A DNA stretch of 64,000 nucleotides, taken from positions 124,001-188,000 of the forward strand of contig JAHFSX010000007.1 of assembly GCA_023269675.1 (NCBI GenBank), given 5' to 3'. The notes below the pieces were generated by a model that was given only the letters and a program-made list of their open reading frames with translations, had not been told where the DNA came from and ran no database searches. Position 1 is the first letter of the stretch, and each line of letters starts with the position of its first letter. The stretch is from Verrucomicrobiota bacterium. GTDB lineage: Bacteria > Verrucomicrobiota > Kiritimatiellia > RFP12 > UBA1067. This document shows, one piece after another, positions 25,451 through 34,346 of the stretch. Position numbers and translations under genes: made by a program.

Positions 25451-28400
25451 CTAGCGCAATTCGAGCACCGTGCCGAGGGTGACGGTGAGCGGGGCGCTCT
25501 GGCTGACAACGTAGGCCGCGCCGGATCCGTAGACCAGCACGTCGTATGATCCGGCGCTTTGGACGTCGACGGGAGTCATCTCCAGCCACGGCTGGGTGGC
25601 GCCGTCGAGCCAGACGCCGTTGCGCCGCCACTGGTAACGGGCGGCGCCTGTCGCCACGACGCTGAGCGTGACCCGCTGGCCTTTCCACGCGTGCACGGGG
25701 CTCGGCTGGAAGACGATCACCGGCAGCGTGCCGGACATCTGCGCGGTGGCGGGCGCTTCGCCCGTGCGAACCAGCACGTAGAGGTTCTTGGTGCTGTACG
25801 TCTTGGCGTTATACGTGAAGGTCCAGTCGGGGTCATTGTTCGACCAGACCGGGTTGTTCCCGATGCCCAGGGCGGGATTCAGATTATTGCCGCCGAAGTG
25901 GGAGAGCGAAAGGACCGTGTGGCCTGCGGCGAAGTTGTGGATCTGCATGGAGCCGTGTCCGGCGGTTGTCGCCGTCGGGCCGCCGCCGTCGCCGAAGTCG
26001 TAGGTGGACGCGCTGGCTCCGGGAACGCCCTTGTCGTTGCCGGCCCCGTAGTTGCTGGGCCAGAACTCGATGTTGCCGGCGGCGATGCCGACGCCGGTGG
26101 TCACGGCCACGTTGCCGTCGGACGAGAAGGCGTACACGTTCAGGTTGCTCACGGCCTGCTGGAAGAGTCCGCCCCGGTCGGCGGTCGGCACGCCGATCTT
26201 GGTGAGGTCGGTCGTGAAGGCGTCCATGGAGACGTAGACCCACTTGGTGACGCCGTTGGTGACCAGCTCCAGGCAGTAGGCCACGCGGTCGAAGGGCTGT
26301 GTGCGGGGGAACTTGCTCTCGTCGATCGCGTAGGGCGCGCCGTTGGCGTAGCTGGTCGTGTCGGTGATGGCCAGCTGGTGGATCAGCTGGTATCCGGCGG
26401 ATTCCGCGGCGTTGGTCAGGACGCCCGGCGGCGGCGCGGCCGGCGCGGCGAAGGTGATGGTCGAGCCGGGCAGGATCAGGTTGCCGCTGACGGAGCGGTC
26501 GCGCACGCCGGAGACGGTGAGCGTGTAGGTGACGCCCGCGGACTGCGGCGTGGTCGTGAGCAGCACGTCCTTCTTATTCGCCAGCAGGGCCGCGCCGGTG
26601 ACGGCCACGCCGTTGTTCAGGGCGAAGCTGGCGGCGGCGGCGTTGTCCGAGAGCGCCTCGCTGAAGGTCACGACCGCCTGGTTGAGGGCCAGCGAGCCCG
26701 TGGCCCGGACGAGGGTGGGGCGGGTGAGCTCGACGGCCGCGAGCTGGTTGGTGGGCAGGACGAAGACATGCAGCACGCGGCGCAGATTGTAGGCCGCGGC
26801 GTTCTGGCTGAAGGTCCAGTCCACGCCGCCGGTCACGGGATTCGTGCAGTTGCCGATGCCGATGCAGAGCGTGGCGTTGTTGTTGAAGTTGTTGACGGCG
26901 AAGAGCGTCTGGGTCGCGCCCGCGCCGTGGTTGTGCACCTGCATCGAGCCGTAGCCGCCGCCGCTGCCCGAGGCTCCGCCGTCGCCGAAATCGTAAGTGC
27001 CGCTGCTGGCGCCGGGGATGCCGGCCGCGTTGGTCGCGGTGTAGCTGCTCGGCCAGAACTCGATGTTGCCGGTGGCGAGGCCGGTGCCGTTGACGATGCC
27101 GCCCACGTTGGAGAGGACGTCCAGGCTGGTGACCTTCTGCTGGAAGAAGGTGCCGTTGGTGGGCACGGCGATCTTGCGGGCGTCGGTCGTGTAGGCGTCC
27201 ATGGCGGTCCAGATGAACTGGGTCACGGCCGGCGTGCCGCTCTTCTGGAGCTCCAGATAGTAGGCGATGCGCGAGAAGGCGGGCAGCCCGCTCGTGAAGT
27301 TGTTGACCGCGTAGTAGGCGGGCGAGTTGGTGTTGAAGCTGCCCTGCGCGGGCAGGTTGACCGTGTAGGCGAGCTGGTAGTTCGCGGCCAGAGGAACTTT
27401 GGCGGCCACCTCGGCGGGCAGGCCGTTGGTCACGCAGGGGCGGACGAGCACGTGCAGGGTGCGGCTGACGTAGCTGCCGGCGTTGAGGGCGAAGGTCCAG
27501 TCGGTGTTGGCCTGGCCGGGACGGTTGCCGATGCCCAGGCCGAGGACGTTGCCGTCCGCGCCCCAGTTGCTCATGGCGAACAGAACCTGGCCGTACGCCG
27601 AATTGTGGATCTGCATGGAGCCGTGCGAGCCGGTCGGCGTGCGCGCGTCGCCGAAGTCGAAGGCCGTGTGGCTGGCGCCGGCCACGTCCAGCGCGTTGGA
27701 GGAGGTGTAGTCGGTGGGCCAGAACTCGAGGTTGCCGCCCGCCATGCCGGTGCCGTTGGTGATGCCCGCGACATTTGACAGGACGTCCAGGTTCGCGACG
27801 TATTGCTGGAAGACGGACTTGGAGGCCGCCGTCGGCACGCCGATGTTGGCGAGGCTGTTGGTGAAGGCGTCCATGGAGACCCAGAGGTACTGGAGCGTGT
27901 TGTCGGGCTTCCGCAGCTCCGCGTAGTAGGCCACGCGGTCGAAGGTGCCCAGGGCGGCGCGCTGGTCGAAACGGTAGAGGTTGGGCGACGCGTTGAAGTT
28001 GCCTTTGACCGGGATGTCCAGCGTGTAGACCAGCTGGTAGCCGTTGGCGAGCGCGCCGGCGTTGGCGGCGACCTCCGGGGGAGGCGCGGGCGAGGTGACG
28101 GGCAGCGTGGTGCCGTTCGGCACCGCGTTGGCGGACGGGGAAAGGTCGCGCACGCCGCCGACCGTGAGGGTCAGGGGGGTGCCCGCGGGCTGAGGCGAGG
28201 TGGCCAGGTTCACCGTGCGCTGGTCCGCGAGCAGGGTGGCGCCGAGGACCTCGACGCCGCTGTTCAGCGCGAAGCGGCGGCCGGTCACCGATTCGGGGGC
28301 GAGCGGTTCGGAGAAGCTGACCGTGACGAGCGTGCCCGCGAAGCCCGCGCGGGCGGAGAGCGGTGAGGGGGGCGTGGTGTCTGTCCCCGCGCTGCGGCGC

Positions 28401-31400
28401 ACCAGGACCTGCAGGGTCTTGACGGCATAGCCGCCCGCGTTCAGACTGGCGGTCCAGTCGGGGTTGCCGGCGGGCTGGTTGCCGATGCCGACGCACAGGT
28501 CGCCCGAGCCGCCGCCCCAGTTGTCGAGCGCGAAGACCGTCTGCCCCGCGCTGGAGTTGTGAAGCTGCATGGAGCCGTAGGTTCCGCCCGTCGAGCGCGT
28601 GTCGCCGAAATCGAGGGTCGCCGCGTCCGCGCCCGGAACGCCGGCCGCGTTCGCGCTCGTGTAGTCGGTGGGCCAGAACTCGAGGTTGCCGGCGAGCCGG
28701 GTGCCGGTGGCCACGCCGGGCTTGTTGCAGAAGACGTGCAGGCCGGTGACGGGTCGCTGGTACACCGCGCCGCTGGCGAGGGTCGGCACGCCGAGTGCGG
28801 CCGCGCAGTTGGTGAAGGCATCCATGGAAGCCCACACGTATTGGAGCTCGCCGTTGGTCGCCTGCAGCTCCATGTAGTAGGCGACACGGTCGAACCAGGG
28901 GCCGGTCTGGCCGCTGCTGTCCACGGTGTAGGCGACCGCGCTGTTCTTGTAGTCGGCGGCGGCCGGGATGTCCAAGGCGTACACCAGCGTGTAGTCGGCC
29001 GATTCCGGAACGTTGCTCGTGTAGCCGCGCGGCGTCGCGCCGCAGAAGGCGATGGTGCTGTCGGGGGCGATGGCCAGAGGGGTGGGGAATGTGATGTCCG
29101 TCACCTGGTTGACGGTGAGAACGTAGTTTGTGCGGCTGGCCTGGAGGCTCGTGGTGAGCGTGACCGTTTTCTGGTCCGCGCTGAGCGCGGCGTTGGAGAC
29201 GGAGACGCCGCCGCTGATCGCGTAGTTGGTTATGCTGGTTGCGGAGCCGCTGGAGACCGGCTTGATGAAGGTCACCGCCACGTGCCGCAAATCGCCGCTT
29301 CCGACAGCCGTCACCAGGGTCGGCCCGCCCCATTCGCCGACCGCGCTGATCACGTTGGTGATGGCGGGCAGCCAGGCCGCCGCCATTTTGGCGTACCCGC
29401 CCGCGTTGGGGTGCACGCCGTCGACCAGGTCGGTGAGCTCGAGGCAGGCGTGCATGTCGAGGAAGGTCACGCGCCGGCCCAGCGCGGCCTGAGCCGCGCA
29501 CTTGCCGGGCACGAAGGGGTTGAAGTAGTTGGTGATGGCCGCATAGTTGGAGCTGCGCTTGAGCAGCGAGGTGACGATGATGTGCGCGTTGGGCTTGGCG
29601 ACCGCCATGCGTGTGATCAGCGCGTCCAGCCGCTCGACCGCGTTGGTGAAGGTGGTGCTGCCGTTGTCGTCGTTGGTGCCGATGTGCAGCAGGATCACGT
29701 CCGGGTCGGCAATCGAAGCGAACCAGCCGAGGATGTTCTCGTAAAGGCCGATGCTGGGGTCGGAGATCTTCCAGCCGCCGTGGCCTTCGTGGTTGATTTC
29801 GGGCAGGGTGTTTGTGCTGTTGCCGGTCTGCGTGCCGATGAAGTCCACCGTGTAGCCCAGGTTCGTGAGGGCGTGATAGAGCGGGTTGCGGTAGCCGCCG
29901 GGGATGGGTGAGCCGTAGGTGATGGAGTCGCCCAGCGGCATGATGCGGATGGGCGGTGGCGGGGTTTTGATCACGAGGGTTCCGGGGCGGACCAGCACGT
30001 GCAGCGTGCGCCGCGCGTAGGCCGTGCCGGCGTTGGCGGCAAAGGTCCAGTCGGGGCTGCCCGAGGCCTGGTTGCCGATACCCAGATCCAGCACCGCGTT
30101 GTCGCTCCCCCAGTTGTTCAGGGCGAAGAGCGTCTGGAGCGCGCCCGCGTTGTGCACCTGCATGGAGCCGTAGCCCGCCGACGTCGTGCCGAGGGAGTCG
30201 CCGAAGTCGAACGCCAGGTTGCTCGCGCCGGCGACGCCGGCCGCGTTGGTCTGGCTGTAGCTGCTCGGCCAGAACTCCAGGTTGCCCCCGGCCATGTTGG
30301 TGCCGCCGGTGATGCCGGACACGTTGGATTTGACGTCCAGCTTGGAGACGCCCTGCTGGAAGAGCGCCTTCGAGGCCGTCGTGGGCACGCCGATCTTGGA
30401 CAGGCTCGGCGTGAAGGCGTCCATCGAGGCCCAGAGGTACTGGACCGTGCCGTCCGTTTTCTGCAGCTCGAGGTAGTAGGCCACGCGGTCGAAGCTGTTG
30501 GTCGCTGAACTCTGGTTGACGGTGTAGAAGTTGGAGACGCTGTTGAAGTTGCCCTTGACCGGGATGTCCAGCGTGTAGACCAGCCGGTAGCCGCCGGCCA
30601 GGGCGCCGGCGTTCGCCGTGATTTCAGGCGGCAGGACCGAGGTGTCCGCCACGGCGATGGACGAGCCGGGCGCGATGGGGTTGGCGGAGGCGTCGCGGAC
30701 GCCGGTGACGGACAGCGTGAGGGGGGCGCCGGCAGGCTGGAACGTGGTGACCAGGTCCACGGTGCGCCGGTCGGCCCGCAACGCCGCGCCGACGACCGTG
30801 ACGCCGGCGTTGAGCGAGAAGCGGCTGGCGTCGATGGACGCTGCGGCGAGCGGCTCCGAGAACGTCACGCTGATGAGCGTGCGCGTGAAGCCGGCCTGGG
30901 CCGAGACCAGGGCCGGTGCGGCCGTGTCCGCGTCGGCGAGCACCAGCACCTGGAGGGTCCGGACGGTGTACGTGGCGGCGTTGGCCGCGGCGGTCCAGTC
31001 GGGGTTTCCGGAGGGCTGGCTGCCGATGCCGACATCGAGCGTGTTGGCGGTGTTGTTGTTGCCGCCCCAGTTGTTGACGGCAAAGAGCGTCTTTCCCAGC
31101 GTGGTGTTGTGCACCTGCATGCAGCCGTAGTTGCCGGCCGCGGGCCGGTCGCCGAAGTCGAGGGCCGAGTCGCTGGCGCCGGGAACCCCCGCGCTGTTGA
31201 CGGCGTCGTAGCCCGACGGCCAGAACTCGAGGTTGCCGACGTAGTTCGATCCGGTGGTCACGCCGGCGACGCTGGAATCGACGGTCAGCCCGGAGACCTG
31301 TTTCTGCAAGACCGCGCCGGAGAGCAGCGTGGGCAGCCCGAGTGCGGCGGCGTTGTTGGTGAAGGCGTCCATCGAGGCCCACAGGTATTGCAAGGTGCCG

Positions 31401-34174
31401 TCCAGCTTGATCAGCTCCAGGTAGTATGCGACGCGGCGGAACGAGGACCCGACCGAGGCGCTGTTGTCTGTTGCCAGTGGCACGAGGGCGTTCTTGTAAT
31501 CCGCGGCGGCGGGCAGGTCGAGCGAGTAAACCAGCGTGTAGGCGGGGGCTTCCGCGACATAGTTCAGATAACCGCGGGGTTTGGCGGCCACGAAGGAGAC
31601 GGTGCTGCCCGCCGCGACGGCGAGCGGCGCCGGCTGGGTCAAGTCGACGACCCCGTTCACCGTGACGGTATAGTTGGAGCCGGCCGCCTGCATGCCGGTG
31701 TTGAGCGTCACCGTGCGCAGGTCCGCGCTGATCTGGAGGTTGGTGAAGGTCAGGCCGCCGCTGATGGCGTAGTTGGCGACGTTCGTGGCGCTGAACGGGT
31801 TGACCGGCTTGGTGAAGGTGATGGCGACCTGCAGGTTATTCGTGCTGCCGACCGCGTACACGAGGGCGGGCGCGCCCCATTCGCCGAACGGGCTGATCAC
31901 GTTGGTGATGGCGGGCGCCCACGCGGCCGCCATTTTGGCGTAGCCGCCCGCGTTGGGGTGCAGGCCGTCCGACATGTCCGCCAGCTCGAGATAGGCGTGC
32001 ATGTCGAGGAAGGTCACCTTCCGGCCCAAGGCGGCCTGCGCCGCGATCCTGCCGGGCACGTAGGGGTTGAAGGAGTTGGTGATGGCGGTGTAGTTGGAGC
32101 CGGTGCGCTTCATCAGCGAGGTGACGATGATGTGCGCGTTGGGCTTGGCGGTGGCCATGCGCGTGATCAGCGCGTCCAGGCGGTCGATGGCGTTCGTGAA
32201 GGTGGTGCCGCCGCCGGAGTCGTTGGTGCCGATGTGCAGCAGGATCACGTCAGGGTCGGCGATGGAGCCGAACCAGCCGAGGATGTTTTCGTAGAGGCCG
32301 ATGGAGGGGTCTGAGATCTTCCAGCCGCCGTGGCCCTCGTGGTTGATCTCGGGCAGGGTGTTCGTGGCGTTGCCGGTCTGCGTGCCGATGAAGTCCACGG
32401 CGTAGCCCAGATTGGTGAGGGCGTGGTAGAGCGGGTTGCGGTAGCCGCCGGGGATTGGGGAGCCGTAGGTGATGGAGTCGCCCAGCGGCATGATGCGGAG
32501 CGGCGGCGGCGGGATGACGGGCACGGCGGGTGCGGTGAGCACCAGCACCTGCAGGGAGCGTACCGTGAAGTTCCCGGCGTTCTGGCTGAACGTCCAGTCG
32601 ACGCCGCCGTTGACGGGCGCGGCGCAGTTGCCGATGCCGACGCAGGCGGCGCCGCCGCTGCCGCCCCAGTTGTTGAAGGCGAAGAGGGTCTGGCCCGCCG
32701 TGGTGTTGTGGACTTGCATGCAGCCGTAGGTGCCGGCGGTGGGGCGGTCGCCGAAGTCGAAGAGCGTGGCGCTGGCGCCGGGCACGCCCGCGCTGTTGGA
32801 GGCGTCGTAGTTGGACGGCCAGAACTCCAGGTTGCCCGCGAAGCCCGTGCCGTTGGTCACGCCCGCGACATTGGACTGCACGGTCAGGTTGGTCACCGGC
32901 TTCTGGAAGATCGCGCCGGAGGCCAAGGTCGGCACGCCCAGCGCGGCGGCGCTGTTGGTGAAGGCGTCCATGGAGGCCCACAGGTACTGGACATCGCCGG
33001 TGGCTGTCTGCAGCTCCATGTAGTAGGCGACGCGCCGGAACGCGGGGCCGATCAGCGCGCTGGCGTCGTTCGTGTAGGCGACCGCGTTCGTTTTGTAATC
33101 CGCGCTGGAGGGGATGTCGAGCGAATACACCAGCGAATACCCCGACGACTCCGGGATGTTGTTCAGATAACCGCGGAGCGTGACGCCGGTGAAGGAGGCG
33201 GTGCTGTTCGCGGCGACGGCGAGCGGCGTGGGGCTGGAGAGGTCGGTGACGTTGTTGACGGTCACAACGTAGCCCGAGCCCCGGCTCTGAAGACTGGTGG
33301 TCAAGGTGACGGTGCGCCGGTCCGCGCTGAGCGCCGCGTCCGATAGCGTGAGCCCGCCGCTGAGCGCGTAGTTGGCTTTGTTGGTGGCGCTGGCAGGCGC
33401 GACGGCCTTGCTGAAGGTGAGCGCCACCTGCATGCGGTTCGTGCTGCCGATGGCGCGGCAGAGCCCGGGCGGCGCCCAGTCGCCGGTCGGCGTGATCACG
33501 TTGGTGACCGCGGTGATCCAGTTGGTGGCCATCTTGTTGTAGCCGAGCTGATTGGGATGCAGGCCGTCGCCCATGTCGGTCAGTTCGAGGTAGGCGTGCA
33601 TGTCCAGAAAGGTGACGCGCCGGCCCAGCGCCTGCTGCGCGGCGACCTTGCCCGGAATATAGGGGTTGAACAAGTTGGTGATGGCGGCATAGCGGGTGGC
33701 GTCGCTGCGCTTCATGACCGACGTGACGATGATGTGCGCGTAGGGGCGCGCGAGGGCCATCTTGGTGACCAGCGCGTCCAGGCGGTCGACGCGGTTCGAG
33801 AAGTCGGCGGCGCCGGAGTCGTTCGTGCCGATGTGCAGCAGGATGACGTCGGGGTCCGCGATGGAATTGAACCAGCCGAGGATGCCGCCGTCGAGCCCGC
33901 CGATGGTCCAGCCGCTGTGGCCTTCATGGTCCAGGTCCGGCAGGGTCGCGTCCGGATTGGTGGTCTGAGAGCCCACGAAATCGACGTTGAAATTGAGGTT
34001 GGTGAGCAGGCGGTAGAGCGGGGTGCGATAGCCGCCGGCCGCGCCCACGCCGTAGGTGATGGAGTCGCCCAGGGGCATGATGCGGATGGCCGGCGTCTGC
34101 GCCTGCGCCGCCGAGGCGAACGCGAGGGCGGCCAGACCCATCAGGGAAAGCACGGATGAACGCGGATGCTGCAT
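25451..34174 (-). CDS. Giant secreted protein with three SGNH hydrolase domains (gene A)
   Basis: This 2907-residue protein starts with a signal peptide (SLMGLAALAFASAAQAQ) at an ATG with an AGGAG site. It carries three separate SGNH/GDSL domains whose GDSITYG blocks lie near residues 37, 566 and 1414. Each keeps the Ser in GDS, block III GTND and block V Asp-x-x-His (DGLHPN or DGVHPN). Between and after them are SbsA/Big_5-like Ig domains and seven copies of a module of about 200 residues marked by FDRVAYYLEL, SMDAFT, GNLEFWP and GIGN. The protein ends in an Ig-like domain (YQWRRNGVW). The order is SGNH-Ig-M, SGNH-Ig-M-Ig-M, SGNH-Ig-M-Ig-M-M-Ig-M-Ig. A role as a carbohydrate O-acyl esterase at the cell surface is inference. 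It has its own promoter at 34258-34287. Confidence 0.88.
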   Translation of the reverse strand: MQHPRSSVLSLMGLAALAFASAAQAQTPAIRIMPLGDSITYGVGAAGGYRTPLYRLLTNLNFNVDFVGSQTTNPDATLPDLDHEGHSGWTIGGLDGGILGWFNSIADPDVILLHIGTNDSGAADFSNRVDRLDALVTKMALARPYAHIIVTSVMKRSDATRYAAITNLFNPYIPGKVAAQQALGRRVTFLDMHAYLELTDMGDGLHPNQLGYNKMATNWITAVTNVITPTGDWAPPGLCRAIGSTNRMQVALTFSKAVAPASATNKANYALSGGLTLSDAALSADRRTVTLTTSLQSRGSGYVVTVNNVTDLSSPTPLAVAANSTASFTGVTLRGYLNNIPESSGYSLVYSLDIPSSADYKTNAVAYTNDASALIGPAFRRVAYYMELQTATGDVQYLWASMDAFTNSAAALGVPTLASGAIFQKPVTNLTVQSNVAGVTNGTGFAGNLEFWPSNYDASNSAGVPGASATLFDFGDRPTAGTYGCMQVHNTTAGQTLFAFNNWGGSGGAACVGIGNCAAPVNGGVDWTFSQNAGNFTVRSLQVLVLTAPAVPVIPPPPLRIMPLGDSITYGSPIPGGYRNPLYHALTNLGYAVDFIGTQTGNATNTLPEINHEGHGGWKISDPSIGLYENILGWFGSIADPDVILLHIGTNDSGGGTTFTNAIDRLDALITRMATAKPNAHIIVTSLMKRTGSNYTAITNSFNPYVPGRIAAQAALGRKVTFLDMHAYLELADMSDGLHPNAGGYAKMAAAWAPAITNVISPFGEWGAPALVYAVGSTNNLQVAITFTKPVNPFSATNVANYAISGGLTFTNLQISADLRTVTLNTGMQAAGSNYTVTVNGVVDLTQPAPLAVAAGSTVSFVAAKPRGYLNYVAEAPAYTLVYSLDLPAAADYKNALVPLATDNSASVGSSFRRVAYYLELIKLDGTLQYLWASMDAFTNNAAALGLPTLLSGAVLQKQVSGLTVDSSVAGVTTGSNYVGNLEFWPSGYDAVNSAGVPGASDSALDFGDRPAAGNYGCMQVHNTTLGKTLFAVNNWGGNNNTANTLDVGIGSQPSGNPDWTAAANAATYTVRTLQVLVLADADTAAPALVSAQAGFTRTLISVTFSEPLAAASIDASRFSLNAGVTVVGAALRADRRTVDLVTTFQPAGAPLTLSVTGVRDASANPIAPGSSIAVADTSVLPPEITANAGALAGGYRLVYTLDIPVKGNFNSVSNFYTVNQSSATNSFDRVAYYLELQKTDGTVQYLWASMDAFTPSLSKIGVPTTASKALFQQGVSKLDVKSNVSGITGGTNMAGGNLEFWPSSYSQTNAAGVAGASNLAFDFGDSLGTTSAGYGSMQVHNAGALQTLFALNNWGSDNAVLDLGIGNQASGSPDWTFAANAGTAYARRTLHVLVRPGTLVIKTPPPPIRIMPLGDSITYGSPIPGGYRNPLYHALTNLGYTVDFIGTQTGNSTNTLPEINHEGHGGWKISDPSIGLYENILGWFASIADPDVILLHIGTNDDNGSTTFTNAVERLDALITRMAVAKPNAHIIVTSLLKRSSNYAAITNYFNPFVPGKCAAQAALGRRVTFLDMHACLELTDLVDGVHPNAGGYAKMAAAWLPAITNVISAVGEWGGPTLVTAVGSGDLRHVAVTFIKPVSSGSATSITNYAISGGVSVSNAALSADQKTVTLTTSLQASRTNYVLTVNQVTDITFPTPLAIAPDSTIAFCGATPRGYTSNVPESADYTLVYALDIPAAADYKNSAVAYTVDSSGQTGPWFDRVAYYMELQATNGELQYVWASMDAFTNCAAALGVPTLASGAVYQRPVTGLHVFCNKPGVATGTRLAGNLEFWPTDYTSANAAGVPGADAATLDFGDTRSTGGTYGSMQLHNSSAGQTVFALDNWGGGSGDLCVGIGNQPAGNPDWTASLNAGGYAVKTLQVLVRRSAGTDTTPPSPLSARAGFAGTLVTVSFSEPLAPESVTGRRFALNSGVEVLGATLLADQRTVNLATSPQPAGTPLTLTVGGVRDLSPSANAVPNGTTLPVTSPAPPPEVAANAGALANGYQLVYTLDIPVKGNFNASPNLYRFDQRAALGTFDRVAYYAELRKPDNTLQYLWVSMDAFTNSLANIGVPTAASKSVFQQYVANLDVLSNVAGITNGTGMAGGNLEFWPTDYTSSNALDVAGASHTAFDFGDARTPTGSHGSMQIHNSAYGQVLFAMSNWGADGNVLGLGIGNRPGQANTDWTFALNAGSYVSRTLHVLVRPCVTNGLPAEVAAKVPLAANYQLAYTVNLPAQGSFNTNSPAYYAVNNFTSGLPAFSRIAYYLELQKSGTPAVTQFIWTAMDAYTTDARKIAVPTNGTFFQQKVTSLDVLSNVGGIVNGTGLATGNIEFWPSSYTATNAAGIPGASSGTYDFGDGGASGSGGGYGSMQVHNHGAGATQTLFAVNNFNNNATLCIGIGNCTNPVTGGVDWTFSQNAAAYNLRRVLHVFVLPTNQLAAVELTRPTLVRATGSLALNQAVVTFSEALSDNAAAASFALNNGVAVTGAALLANKKDVLLTTTPQSAGVTYTLTVSGVRDRSVSGNLILPGSTITFAAPAAPPPGVLTNAAESAGYQLIHQLAITDTTSYANGAPYAIDESKFPRTQPFDRVAYCLELVTNGVTKWVYVSMDAFTTDLTKIGVPTADRGGLFQQAVSNLNVYAFSSDGNVAVTTGVGIAAGNIEFWPSNYGAGNDKGVPGASASTYDFGDGGGPTATTAGHGSMQIHNFAAGHTVLSLSHFGGNNLNPALGIGNNPVWSNNDPDWTFTYNAKTYSTKNLYVLVRTGEAPATAQMSGTLPVIVFQPSPVHAWKGQRVTLSVVATGAARYQWRRNGVWLDGATQPWLEMTPVDVQSAGSYDVLVYGSGAAYVVSQSAPLTVTLGTVLELR

Positions 34175-34257
34175 GACCGACACTCCTGTTTGCGACCCCA
34201 TCACTTCAAGACGCCAGCGATGCGCGCACGCTGTTATTACCTCTGTGGCACTTCTAT

Positions 34258-34287
34258 ATTTTAACAATCGGCCCGCCCGAAACACAA
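34258..34287 (-). promoter_or_regulatory. Promoter of giant gene A, shared architecture
   Basis: On the minus strand TTGTGT (complement of 34282-34287), an 18-bp spacer with GGCC in its middle and TAAAAT (complement of 34258-34263) lie 84 bp before the start codon (measured from the inner edge of the -10). The same layout occurs before genes C and D. Confidence 0.6.
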
Positions 34288-34346
34288 GTTGAAAGGTAGG
34301 CGATGTTGCGGGCGAGCGTCGGAGGTGAGGCGCGACGGGCCCGGGT

